Source of the DNA: Myxococcales bacterium
Lineage (GTDB): Bacteria; Myxococcota_A; Polyangia; Polyangiales; Polyangiaceae
DNA length: 64,000 nucleotides
Reading direction: 5' to 3'
NCBI GenBank assembly: GCA_016191785.1
Contig: JACPVJ010000117.1
Location: forward strand, 124,001 to 188,000
Shown here: piece after piece, positions 32,494 through 41,358 of the stretch
Layout: the number at the start of each line of letters is the position of its first letter
How positions within the stretch are numbered: the stretch's first letter is position 1
Made by a program: the position numbers and the translations under genes
The notes under the pieces: model-generated
What the model was told of the DNA's origin: nothing
The model's input: the letters and a program-made list of their open reading frames with translations, nothing else
The model's database searches: none

Positions 32494-34724
32494 TTCGCGA
32501 AGGAAATGTCCGCCAGATCCTCGCCGAAGCGGCTCATGCGCTGCACCTTCACCCGGTCCATGGCCACCGAATAGACCAGATCGTCCAGGAAGACGCTGCG
32601 CTTCACGGCCGACGCTGCGTTCGACCACCAGGCGCTGCAGCTGGCGCCGTGGGTCCCGTGGTCGACGCCACCCAGCTTCTTGAAGCCGGTCTTCGTGCTC
32701 ACGTCGTAGACCAGAAGGCCGCTGAAGGTGAGCGAGCCCTGCCGGCCGTCGCCGCCACCCTCGCAGAGCGTGGTCGGAACCGCCAGGAGCTTTCGGTCGT
32801 GGAAGTAGTTGAACGCCAGGTGATCGGTGGCGGCCTCGGAGCTCGAGCCGCGGGTGCCGATCTTCTCCTTGTGCAAGAGCTTCGGCTCGGTCGGGTTCTT
32901 CACGTCGAACAGCTGCAAGAGGATGCCGTCGAAGTAGGCGAAGCTCCCGTGGTCGTCGGCGTCGAAGCCGATGGACAAGAGGTGGTTGCGATCGATGCGG
33001 TGGATATAGGTGGAAAACCCCGGGATCTTCAGCTCGCCCAGGATCTTCGGCGCCGCGGGGTCGTACAGGTCGAGCACGAACAGCGGGTCGGTCTTCTTGA
33101 AGGTGACCACGTAGCCGCGCTCGTCGTCGAAGCGCACCGCGCGGATGTCCTCGCCGGGTGCGATCTTCGAGACGGCGCCGACGCGCACCAGGTTGCCGCC
33201 CTCGGCCTCGGCCAGCACCGAGACCACGCTCTCGACCTTGGGATCGGGCACCTTGCCGCGGGTGGTCGCGACCCGCAGGTAGCCGTGCCACTCGTCCATC
33301 GAGAACTGGCTGAGCACGTGCCCCGGAACCACGCCGCTGCCGACGTAGCGCGTGGCCCCGGGCCGCTCGCCGATGGCGAACTTGTGGATCTGGCTGACCT
33401 CGTCGACGCCCGGAAGAAACGAGTACCAGCGCCCGCTTCGCCCGGCGCGCCGGCTCGTGACCGACAGATAGAGCGCGCCCGCCGACGCGAACACGGCTCC
33501 GGGTCGGGTCTGAACGGTGGCGGTGCTCGGTGCCGCGGCGTCGTCGGCCAGATCGAACGAGACCAGGGTGGTGAACGCGCGACCGTCGCTGAGCGCGGTC
33601 TTCATCACGTTGCCGCAGAGCGACTGGGTCTTGCCGCCCTCGCTGATCTTCGGGAGCGCGGCGCGGCTCGCTCGGATCAGCTTCTCGTTGTCCCGAGCCA
33701 GCTGAGCGAACTTCGCGCGGACCACCGACTCTCGGCTGCCGCAGGTCTCCAGCCCTGCGGGCCACGTCGGGAAGCTCGGGTCGGGGCTGTCGCCGTCGGC
33801 GACCACGGTGTGGACCGCCCGGTCGATGCGCCGCGCCGCGATCAACGAGCCCGAGAGCTCGATCTGCCGCAGCTTGCGCGGCCGCGCGCGATCCGCGATG
33901 TCGAACACAAGGATCTGGGTCGAGCTGCCGTCTCCCGCGAACTGGCAGTCGTAGCCGTAGGTGCAGCGTTTCCGGGTGGCACGGTCCGAGGTGTAGACCA
34001 CGGCGCGATCGCCCTGCACGAACATCTCTTTCGCCACGCCCCCGAGCGGGGTGGTCGACACCAGCCGCGCCTTCAGCGCCTCGACGATGCGCAACGAGCC
34101 GTTGACCGCGAAGTACACGAAGCGCCCGTCGGTCTTGACGATGTCGGCCTCGTCCACGCCCTTGACCTGGTTGTTCGTGCCCGACGCGCTCTTGGCGGCC
34201 CGCGCCGACGCCGACCCCATCCCGACGCCGCCGCCCCCCGCGCCCACGCCGCTCAGACCGAGGCTGCCGTGCCCCATGCCGTAGCCCGAGCCATACCCGC
34301 TGATCCGACCCAGGCGCATGTTCTTGCGGGCCTCCTCCTCCCACCGATATTGCTCCCAGCAGCCGGGCTGAGCATCGACCCAGCCCTTCAGTGAGTCGGC
34401 CAGGGTCTGGCGCATCTGCCGCACGCGGGCGTCGGCCAGCGTGCGCTCGACCGCGTCCAGGTCCTCGCAGCTGGCGCTCGCGAGCCGCGCCTCGGCCAGC
34501 GTCGCAGCGGCCGGCTCACCCGCCATCGGGGTGGTGATCTTCGGCGGCGGCGGCAGCGGCGCCGGGGTCGGATCGGTGGCCATGACCAGCGGCGACCTGG
34601 CGGGCGCGGCGCTCGGCGCGGGCGCCTTGGCAGCCCGAGGAACGCCGCCCGGAGCGCAGCTTACGGCGACGAAGCACGTGGACGTGAGGAAGAGCCCGAG
34701 GCGAAGCACGCGCAAAGCGGCCAT
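32490..34724 (-). CDS. Secreted beta-propeller lipoprotein (Beta_propel family)
   Basis: A 744-residue protein. The ATG at 34724 gives a lipoprotein signal (lipobox AVSC), then a Pro/Ala linker, a helical segment and a Gly/Ser-rich patch. The main domain starts with TNNQVKGVDEADIVKTDG, the signature of the Beta_propel family (PF09826-type) of secreted proteins in bacteria and archaea. Repeated blade strands follow (FVYFAVNGSLRIVEA, ILVFDIADRARP, LFVLDLYDPAAP). The role is unknown; coupling to a caspase-like gene suggests a common surface function. Upstream of the ATG the open frame is spurious. Confidence 0.82.
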   Translation of the reverse strand: MAALRVLRLGLFLTSTCFVAVSCAPGGVPRAAKAPAPSAAPARSPLVMATDPTPAPLPPPPKITTPMAGEPAAATLAEARLASASCEDLDAVERTLADARVRQMRQTLADSLKGWVDAQPGCWEQYRWEEEARKNMRLGRISGYGSGYGMGHGSLGLSGVGAGGGGVGMGSASARAAKSASGTNNQVKGVDEADIVKTDGRFVYFAVNGSLRIVEALKARLVSTTPLGGVAKEMFVQGDRAVVYTSDRATRKRCTYGYDCQFAGDGSSTQILVFDIADRARPRKLRQIELSGSLIAARRIDRAVHTVVADGDSPDPSFPTWPAGLETCGSRESVVRAKFAQLARDNEKLIRASRAALPKISEGGKTQSLCGNVMKTALSDGRAFTTLVSFDLADDAAAPSTATVQTRPGAVFASAGALYLSVTSRRAGRSGRWYSFLPGVDEVSQIHKFAIGERPGATRYVGSGVVPGHVLSQFSMDEWHGYLRVATTRGKVPDPKVESVVSVLAEAEGGNLVRVGAVSKIAPGEDIRAVRFDDERGYVVTFKKTDPLFVLDLYDPAAPKILGELKIPGFSTYIHRIDRNHLLSIGFDADDHGSFAYFDGILLQLFDVKNPTEPKLLHKEKIGTRGSSSEAATDHLAFNYFHDRKLLAVPTTLCEGGGDGRQGSLTFSGLLVYDVSTKTGFKKLGGVDHGTHGASCSAWWSNAASAVKRSVFLDDLVYSVAMDRVKVQRMSRFGEDLADISFAK

Positions 34725-34781
34725 GCGCCGACAGACCGCGGCGGGGGGCGGATGTTCCGCGTCGCCCCGATCTTGCTGCGG

Positions 34782-34861
34782 GCAACGCCCCACCGGCGGC
34801 CGAAGAGAGCGCTGTCTTCCTCGACGTCTGAGAGGGTTATTGTCGGGGCGTTCGGATTCGA
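34782..34861. repeat. Degenerate distal repeat of the tRNA-Pro integration site
   Basis: This 80-base stretch matches 36768-36847 without gaps at about 60 of 80 positions. The best-conserved part, TGTCGGGGCG followed by GATTCGA, corresponds to the 3' end of tRNA-Pro(CGG). The left part corresponds to the end of the integrase gene. It therefore looks like the far attachment-site scar of the small island, or the remnant of an earlier related element. Confidence 0.65.
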
Positions 34862-34956
34862 CACGCCCTGCTGCGGGCCGTTTCCACGATGTTGCCACCT
34901 GGCGCACCCCGGCGCTCGCGGTGGACGGTTCGGGACGTCACACGTATCCTTGCGCG

Positions 34957-35361
34957 GTGAGTGCGCTCCCCTCGGCCGCGCGTTTCTACCGAGCAATGAA
35001 ACGAGACTCGGATGGCAAGCCGTTGTGCGGCAGCCGGGCGAACGAGCTTGGCGTGCGCCCCGGAACCGACATCACTCCCGACCAGGATGGGCAGGTTCGT
35101 CCCGCAACGGGTGGGCTGTCGACCACGCCGGCTGACCCCAGCTTGCTGCCCCCGCACGTGCGTCCGCCCCGCTTCGGAGGCTTGGGAAAGCTCCCCGTCT
35201 TTTTCATCGACGCGGGCGAGTTGGGCAGTCAGCTGATTTGGCGACCAGATCCCAAGCACCCACGAACTCACGCCTTCATCGAGCCCGCGGCGTCCATGGC
35301 ACTGGCTGCCTTGCAGGCTTTGCTGTGCTCCACCCGCGACAGCTGGGAGGTGCTTTCATGA
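34957..35361 (+). CDS. Tse2-like ADP-ribosyltransferase toxin
   Basis: A 134-residue protein. It opens with ARFYRAMKRD, the RxxR-type start of ADP-ribosyltransferase folds, and the centre and end match the Tse2 toxin family: VRPGTDI, ATGGLSTTPADPS, LPPHVRPPRFGGLGKLPVF and a final HAFIEPA...STRDSW. Tse2 toxins are delivered between cells or act as toxin-antitoxin members; the ATP- and NAD-linked target is unsettled. GTG 34957 is used because an ATG at 34996 would cut the first strand. The stop overlaps the start of the next gene (ATGA). It lies in the small island at tRNA-Pro. Confidence 0.72.
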   Translation: MSALPSAARFYRAMKRDSDGKPLCGSRANELGVRPGTDITPDQDGQVRPATGGLSTTPADPSLLPPHVRPPRFGGLGKLPVFFIDAGELGSQLIWRPDPKHPRTHAFIEPAASMALAALQALLCSTRDSWEVLS

Positions 35362-35627
35362 ACATCAAACCTGTGGACGAGTACCGGAAGCTGATGAACT
35401 TGCTTCTCTTCCTGCGAGAAGCCGAAGGGGGGCAGTTGTCCGACGAGATCGAGTCTTCCTACGTCGAGCGCCTCGACGAGCTTTGGTGGAGCCTCTCGGA
35501 AGTCGAGCAACAGGAATACGAGGCTGGGCTCGCAGCCGGTCGCCCACCGGGCGGTCCGGATGAGCTCGCCCTGGTCGACTGCGTGGTCGATGCAGGTGCG
35601 ACCACTGGGCCGAGGAAGGCAGCCTGA
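35358..35627 (+). CDS. Small acidic protein, probable immunity or antitoxin partner of the Tse2-like toxin
   Basis: An 89-residue, mostly helical protein with an excess of Glu and Asp (YVERLDELWWSLSEVEQQEY). It starts by a four-base overlap with the toxin gene, the usual arrangement for a toxin followed by its neutralising protein. No family is recognised. The role is inferred from order and size only. Confidence 0.6.
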   Translation: MNIKPVDEYRKLMNLLLFLREAEGGQLSDEIESSYVERLDELWWSLSEVEQQEYEAGLAAGRPPGGPDELALVDCVVDAGATTGPRKAA

Positions 35628-35628
35628 C

Positions 35629-36036
35629 GTGTATCTCACGTCGCACCACGTGGTTTCTCCGTCCAGCGGGCAAGAGGGGGTGAACACGTTTCTCTACCTT
35701 CACGGGCCGTACACTTGGACCCAGCCGCCACCCGGGATCCCCGACCAGAACCCGGGGACTTTGTCGGCTCAGAGCATCTCGGTTCGCCCGCCAGGAAACC
35801 GGGTTCGAAGCTACCTCGACATCGTCGCCCCGGACGAGACGCGCTGGGCGGAAGTCCGCTCCGCACTGATGGAGTTCGTCGGCATGTGCCAGCGTTCCCC
35901 ATTTCCATGGACTGAGCAGTCCGGGAAGTGCTCGTTCCGTCTGGGCATGGAGCTCGGGATTGCAGGCCAGTGGCAGAGGGAACTCGCGGTGCTGTATCGA
36001 GCTGCCCAGGCGCTGCGACTCGCCAACGCGGTCTGA
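35629..36036 (+). CDS. Unknown protein, third gene of the toxin operon
   Basis: A 135-residue protein from GTG 35629, one base after the previous stop, with GAGGAAGG upstream. It is a mixed alpha/beta protein with RSYLDIVAPDETRWAEVRSA and SFRLGMELG segments and no membrane helix or signal. It could be a second immunity protein or a carrier adaptor. The longer open frame starting at 35560 overlaps the previous gene and is less likely. Confidence 0.5.
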   Translation: MYLTSHHVVSPSSGQEGVNTFLYLHGPYTWTQPPPGIPDQNPGTLSAQSISVRPPGNRVRSYLDIVAPDETRWAEVRSALMEFVGMCQRSPFPWTEQSGKCSFRLGMELGIAGQWQRELAVLYRAAQALRLANAV

Positions 36037-36215
36037 CGAGCGCTGCGCGACCCGTCGGCGCACGCGCCGTGTCAGCGGTCATCGCGTCTCTCGGATTCGA
36101 CCGCCATGCCTGGGTGGGTCGGCTTGGCCACAGCTAGACGCGGCCTTGAGCGGCGCGGTCCGTCTAGGCCCCTGATTGTGCGAATCGACGACCGCCGTTC
36201 GCCACCGGCCGAGGC

Positions 36216-36779
36216 TTGAGCGCTTGTCCCGCACCGCTCGCCGCAGAAACCGCCCTCGGGGCGCGAGGTGAACGGTCTGCTCGCCACGACGAAAAACGAC
36301 GGGAAAAGACGCGGGGCAACGGCGTGGGTGGCAACGTCGACCTCGAGCACCGGCTCCTCTACGTGAGGCAGACCTTCAGCGAGGACGAGCTGGTGCCGCC
36401 GAAGGGCGGCGCGGAGCGGGCGGTGCCGCTGTTGCCCGAGCTGGCCGAGTTGCTGCGCGAGAGCATGCAGGGCAAGCAGGTCGGGGACTTCCTGGTCACC
36501 GACGAGGGCGGCGAGGTGCCGAGCCGCCAGAACTTCCTGCACCGGCTGAAGGCCTTCCAGAAGAAGGCCGGACTCCGGAGCTGGGGCTCTCACTCGCTGC
36601 GGCACTACTTCTGCAGCGCGCTGACCCGCGGCGCGGCGAACATCGAGGCGGTCCGGACGCTGGCGGGCCACTCCAGCGTGCGCACCACCGAGCGCTACCT
36701 GCACGCCACCGGGCAGGACCTGCACGAGGCCATCGGCAAGCTGGACAGCGGAAGTGGTAACAGAGTGGTAACGCCCTGA
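36216..36779 (+). pseudogene. 3' fragment of a tyrosine recombinase (integrase)
   Basis: The last about 140 residues of a phage-type integrase are clear: beta-strand Lys region LVPPKGGAERAVPLLP, the His-x-x-Arg box SHSLRHYF, the second His in LAGHSSVRTTE, and the nucleophile Tyr in RYLH. The core-binding domain, start codon region and first catalytic Arg are missing, and the upstream 100 bases are scrambled. It ends 49 bases before tRNA-Pro(CGG), the place for an integrase of an island inserted at the tRNA 3' end. It is inactive as it stands. Confidence 0.8.
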
Positions 36780-36847
36780 GGGCGGCCGAAGAGACTGCTG
36801 TGTTCTTCGACTCTTGAGTCAGGTTTTGTCGGGGCGGGCAGATTCGA
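36768..36847. repeat. Attachment-site repeat at the tRNA-Pro 3' end
   Basis: Counterpart of 34782-34861. It contains the last codons of the integrase fragment, a short spacer and the last 19 bases of tRNA-Pro(CGG). In tRNA-targeting elements the crossover lies within such a tRNA 3' segment. It marks the tRNA-proximal end of the island. Confidence 0.65.
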
Positions 36848-36902
36848 ACTGCCGACCTCACGGACCCGAACCGTGCGCGCTACCAAACTGCGCTACGCCC
36901 CG
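36829..36902 (-). tRNA. tRNA-Pro (anticodon CGG), copy 1
   Basis: Minus-strand cloverleaf: acceptor CGGGGCG/CGCCCCG, D-arm GCGC/GCGC, anticodon stem CACGG/CCGTG around TTCGGGT, T-arm GGCAG/CTGCC around TTCGAAT, discriminator A. CCA is not encoded. The C1-G72 pair is typical of bacterial tRNA-Pro. It is identical over all 74 bases to the copy at 39181-39254. Its 3' end has been used as an integration site. Confidence 0.95.
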
Positions 36903-37063
36903 CCTCCGGCCGGGGCCGGAAGGGCGCGCGACCATGAACAATGGCGGCGGCCGTGTCAAGCACCCGCGCGAAATTCGTGCATTTTTCCGAAGGGACGTGA
37001 CCTGGAACCGGGGGCGTGTAGGTGAAAGTGCTACACAAATGAATCCACCGGCGAAACCAGAAA

Positions 37064-37085
37064 TGTCTAATCTGAGTATTAGACA
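37064..37085. promoter_or_regulatory. Perfect AT-rich dyad upstream of the fasciclin gene
   Basis: TGTCTAAT (37064-37071) and ATTAGACA (37078-37085) form a perfect 8-bp inverted repeat around CTGAGT, 20 bases before the ATG. AT-rich symmetry is rare in this sequence, so an operator for a dimeric regulator is likely. A leader-mRNA hairpin is the other reading. Confidence 0.5.
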
Positions 37086-37105
37086 AAGTATCAACGGAGG
37101 ATCTC

Positions 37106-37636
37106 ATGAAAATCACATCTCGCTTCGCCACGGCATTGGTCATCGCTCTCGGGGTAGGGGTTGCCGGCTGCGGCTCCGACGACGACTCGTCCGAGCCGTC
37201 GACCCAGCAGCAACAGCAGAAGTCGATCATCGAGACCGCGCAGGCGGCCGGGAGCTTCACCACCCTCGTGGCTGCCGTCGAGGCCGCCGGCTTGGTGGAC
37301 ACGCTCAGCGGGCCCGGCCCCTTCACGGTGTTCGCTCCCACCGACGCGGCCTTCGCCAAGCTGCCGGCCGGCACCGTGGACACGCTGCTGGAGCCCGAGA
37401 ACAAGCAGGCCCTCGCGGACATCTTGACCTATCACGTGGTGAGCGGCGACGTGCGCGCCGAGACGGTGATCACGCTGAATAGTGCGACCACCGTCAACGG
37501 CGCCAGTGTCACCATCAAGGTGATGGACGGCTCCGTGATCCTCAACGACACGGTGAAGGTCGTGCAGACCGACATCGTCGCCACGAACGGCGTGATCCAC
37601 GTGCTCGACGCCGTGCTGCTGCCGCCGGAAGGTTGA
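37106..37636 (+). CDS. Fasciclin (FAS1) domain lipoprotein
   Basis: A 176-residue protein with a lipoprotein signal (lipobox GVAGC), a short Ser/Asp/Gln-rich linker, and one FAS1 domain with the conserved blocks FTVFAPTDAAFAKLP, LTYHVV and GVIHVLDAVLLP. FAS1 proteins act in adhesion and surface binding; many bacterial ones are stress- or light-induced. GGAGG lies seven bases before the ATG. A perfect dyad just upstream suggests a dedicated regulator. Confidence 0.92.
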   Translation: MKITSRFATALVIALGVGVAGCGSDDDSSEPSTQQQQQKSIIETAQAAGSFTTLVAAVEAAGLVDTLSGPGPFTVFAPTDAAFAKLPAGTVDTLLEPENKQALADILTYHVVSGDVRAETVITLNSATTVNGASVTIKVMDGSVILNDTVKVVQTDIVATNGVIHVLDAVLLPPEG

Positions 37637-37789
37637 GGCACCCGCGCCCGACGCACACGTGTCGTACACGAGAGCCCGCGCCCCGAGGCACATGAGGCCC
37701 CGGGGCGCGCCTGCGCTCACGGTCTGCGCGCGGCGCACCCGGGCAATTCGCGCTTGCTTCCCGGAGTCGCTCGGCCGAGCGTTCCACTC

Positions 37790-39118
37790 ATGCGACCGTT
37801 GCTTCGTTGGTCCCGGCTCGGCGCCGCCGCGCTCGTGCTCGCGTTCGCGTGCTTGGTGCCGGCCTGCGGCAGCGACGAGGCGGTGGACGACGGGGGCGAG
37901 GGCACGGGCCTCGACGGCGACGACATCGAGCTCGGCGAGCTCGACGCGGACGACCTCAAGGCGGACGGCAACTGGGGGGCGGCCACGACCTGCAAGGCCA
38001 TCCCGAACCTGCCGCGGCTGAAGAGCCCGCACATCACCGTCTCGCTCAACGGGCTCACGCTCCACCTGGTCGATCCGGAGACCGGCTACGACAAGGTGTT
38101 TCCCATCGGACCGGGCACCATCAACACCACCGCGGGGGAGACGACCACCGGCGAGTCCCGCAGCCTGTTCCCGGTGCTGAGCCAGGGGAAGCAGGACTTC
38201 AGCATCACGCCGGCCACCACCACCGCCTGCAAGATCTGGTGGACCGACAAGGCCACGGGCGAGACGCTGCCCGTCTTCGCAGGCCTGCCGTTCCTTTCGT
38301 TCAGCGGGCCCTACGCCATCCACGGGCCCGTCGACAACTACCGCGCGGTGAGCGGAGGCAACCTTCGGCGCGGGTTTGTCTCCCACGGCTGCATCCGCAT
38401 GCGCGCCGAGGACGTGCTCGAGGTCTACGCGCGCATCAAGGGTCTGGCCAAGGTCCCCGTCCACCTGCAACGCGAGCCCGAGCGCAGCGCCGAGGGCGTG
38501 CGCGTGGACGTGCCGGAACCATGGCTCGGCGCCGAGTGCGTCGAGGACTCGGACTGCGTGGATGCGACCCTGACGTGCAAGACCAACCGGCTGAGCGAGC
38601 GCGGGTTCTGCACCAAGGCGTGCACCAGCTTCTGCCCGGACAAGCCCGGGTACCCCACGTCCTTCTGCGTCGCCGATCCCGAGGCGCCGACCAAGGGGAT
38701 GTGCGTGCTCAAAGAGAGCAGCACGAACCTGGGCTGTCGTCCCCTCGATCACTTCACGCCCCAGACCCAGAAGCGGTTCGGCGCGAGCAGCGTCACGGCC
38801 AAGGTCTGCATGCCCGGGTCCCGGGGCTGGATCGGCGACCAGTGCCTGACCGCCCCCGACTGCCAGAGCGGCAACACGTGCTTCGGCGCCACCGCCACCG
38901 AGGCGGGTGTCTGCACTCGCGCCTGCACCGGCTCTTGTCCCGATCAGGCCGGAACGCCGCTCACCTATTGCGTGAACGAGCCTGCGCTGGGCGGCAGCAT
39001 GTGCGCGCGGAGCTGCACCGCCGCGAGCAACGCCAGCGAGTGCCCTGCCGGCTCGGCCTGCGTCACCCGCAAGCAGGTCGGCTCGACCAAGTCGCGCTCG
39101 GTGTGCGTGCCGGAGTAG
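37790..39118 (+). CDS. L,D-transpeptidase (YkuD) lipoprotein with Cys-rich C-terminal repeats
   Basis: A 442-residue protein. The signal ends in a lipobox (VPAC); an acidic linker follows; the YkuD catalytic domain (about residues 75-225) has IHGP and the nucleophile Cys in SHGCIRM (about residue 200). Such enzymes form 3-3 peptidoglycan cross-links or attach proteins to the wall. The last about 190 residues hold repeated cysteine-rich modules (DSDCVDATLTC, APDCQSGNTC) of the kind seen in secreted myxobacterial proteins. ATG 37790 is chosen as it starts the signal peptide. Confidence 0.9.
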   Translation: MRPLLRWSRLGAAALVLAFACLVPACGSDEAVDDGGEGTGLDGDDIELGELDADDLKADGNWGAATTCKAIPNLPRLKSPHITVSLNGLTLHLVDPETGYDKVFPIGPGTINTTAGETTTGESRSLFPVLSQGKQDFSITPATTTACKIWWTDKATGETLPVFAGLPFLSFSGPYAIHGPVDNYRAVSGGNLRRGFVSHGCIRMRAEDVLEVYARIKGLAKVPVHLQREPERSAEGVRVDVPEPWLGAECVEDSDCVDATLTCKTNRLSERGFCTKACTSFCPDKPGYPTSFCVADPEAPTKGMCVLKESSTNLGCRPLDHFTPQTQKRFGASSVTAKVCMPGSRGWIGDQCLTAPDCQSGNTCFGATATEAGVCTRACTGSCPDQAGTPLTYCVNEPALGGSMCARSCTAASNASECPAGSACVTRKQVGSTKSRSVCVPE

Positions 39119-39180
39119 GCTGCCCATCAGCCCCCGATGCGCGGGTTGGCGCCGAGCGCTGACGCTCCCCCCTCGAGTAG

Positions 39181-39254
39181 TCGGGGCGGGCAGATTCGAA
39201 CTGCCGACCTCACGGACCCGAACCGTGCGCGCTACCAAACTGCGCTACGCCCCG
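39181..39254 (-). tRNA. tRNA-Pro (anticodon CGG), copy 2
   Basis: All 74 bases are identical to the copy at 36829-36902. CCA is not encoded. The flanks differ on both sides, except that TCGGGGCGGG continues into the gene. It is probably cotranscribed with etfBA or has its own promoter within the upstream hairpin region. Confidence 0.95.
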
Positions 39255-39256
39255 AA

Positions 39257-39284
39257 GCCCGCGCAGCACGAGTGCTACGCGGGC
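39257..39284 (-). terminator. Hairpin between etfA and tRNA-Pro
   Basis: On the minus strand GCCCGCG-T-AGCAC, loop TC, GTGCT-G-CGCGGGC forms a 12-pair stem with one T/G mismatch opposite. No T tract follows; the tRNA starts two bases later. It may be an etf operon terminator or a processing hairpin for the tRNA. Confidence 0.5.
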
Positions 39285-39297
39285 GTGTGCTTGGCGG

Positions 39298-40281
<984 letters not shown>

Positions 40282-40295
40282 GGTTCGATCCCTTT

Positions 40296-41126
40296 TCAGA
40301 TGGCCTTCGCCTCGGTGGCGAGCTTCTGGACGAGCTCGGCTACGTCCTTGACCTTGACGCCGGCTTTGCGCGCCGGCGGCGCCTCGAACTTCACGTACTT
40401 GCTGCTGAGCGTGGCGCCGCCGACCAGGTCGGCCAGCTTCTTGACGGCCAGGGGCTTCTTCTTGGCCTGCATGATCGCCGGCAGCGGAGCGAAGCGCACC
40501 TCTTCGTACGGGTACTTGAAGCCCTCGGCGGTCTTGGACGACCGGACGCTGTCGGGGGAGACGATGCGCAGATCGACCGTGACCACCGCTGGGAACTTCA
40601 CCCGCAGCGTGCAGACGCCGCCGTCGACCTCGCGGCCGACGAGCAGGCCCCCCGCCTCTTCCTTGATGGTCGCGGCGAAGGTCGCCATCGGCCAGTCGAG
40701 CAGCTCGGCCAGGGCCTGGCCGACGTAGTTGTTCTCGCCGTCGACCACCTGCTTGCCCATCAGCACCAGGTCGGGCTTCTCTTCTTCGACCAGCTTCTGG
40801 AGCGCGGCGGCGACCAGGCGACCGTCGAGCGCGTCGTCGGTGGTGTCCACGCGGATCGCGCGATCGGCGCCGGTGGCCAGCGCCGAGCGGAGGTTGGTCT
40901 CGGTCTCGGCCGGGCCCAGCGTCACGGCCACGACCTCGCCGAGGCGAGTCTTCGGTGCCTTGCCGTCTTCGGTCAATCGCAGGGCGGTCTCGAGGGCGTA
41001 CAGATCGAAGGGATTGATCTGCCACTCGAGCCCGGCGGTATCGATCTTCTCGCCGGTCGCCGGGATCTTCACCTTGTTGTGGTTCGCGGGGTCCGCGACG
41101 CGCTTGAGCGCAACCAGGATCTTCAC
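40296..41126 (-). CDS. etfB: Electron transfer flavoprotein beta subunit
   Basis: A 276-residue protein starting with KILVALKRVADPAN and containing the ETF-beta signature region LVLMGKQVVDGENN and VGQALAELLDWP. It binds AMP and forms the heterodimer with EtfA. GTG 41126 is the start, with AAGGAG seven bases before it; the longer open frame upstream lacks family similarity. First gene of the etfBA operon. Confidence 0.96.
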   Translation of the reverse strand: MKILVALKRVADPANHNKVKIPATGEKIDTAGLEWQINPFDLYALETALRLTEDGKAPKTRLGEVVAVTLGPAETETNLRSALATGADRAIRVDTTDDALDGRLVAAALQKLVEEEKPDLVLMGKQVVDGENNYVGQALAELLDWPMATFAATIKEEAGGLLVGREVDGGVCTLRVKFPAVVTVDLRIVSPDSVRSSKTAEGFKYPYEEVRFAPLPAIMQAKKKPLAVKKLADLVGGATLSSKYVKFEAPPARKAGVKVKDVAELVQKLATEAKAI

Positions 41127-41358
41127 GATGAGCTCCTTCGGTGTGGCCCGCCCACGGACCGCGGGGGGCCGTGTCTCGAGCCGGGGGAAAGCGGGGCTGC
41201 CGCGCGAGTCGCCCCGGATTCCCGAGGAAACGGCCCGTTCGGCCCGAGCGAGGTAGATCCTTTGGAGCGTCGCGTCAATCACGATGGAGCGCAGGGTTTG
41301 CCGAGCTCGGCCGGATTGTCGCGTCCGGGCGGCCGGCGAATGGAATACTGCCGCTCCC

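Noticed and set aside
36216..36779. Functional integrase
   Set aside because: The N-terminal half and first catalytic Arg are missing; only the C-terminal catalytic part is readable.
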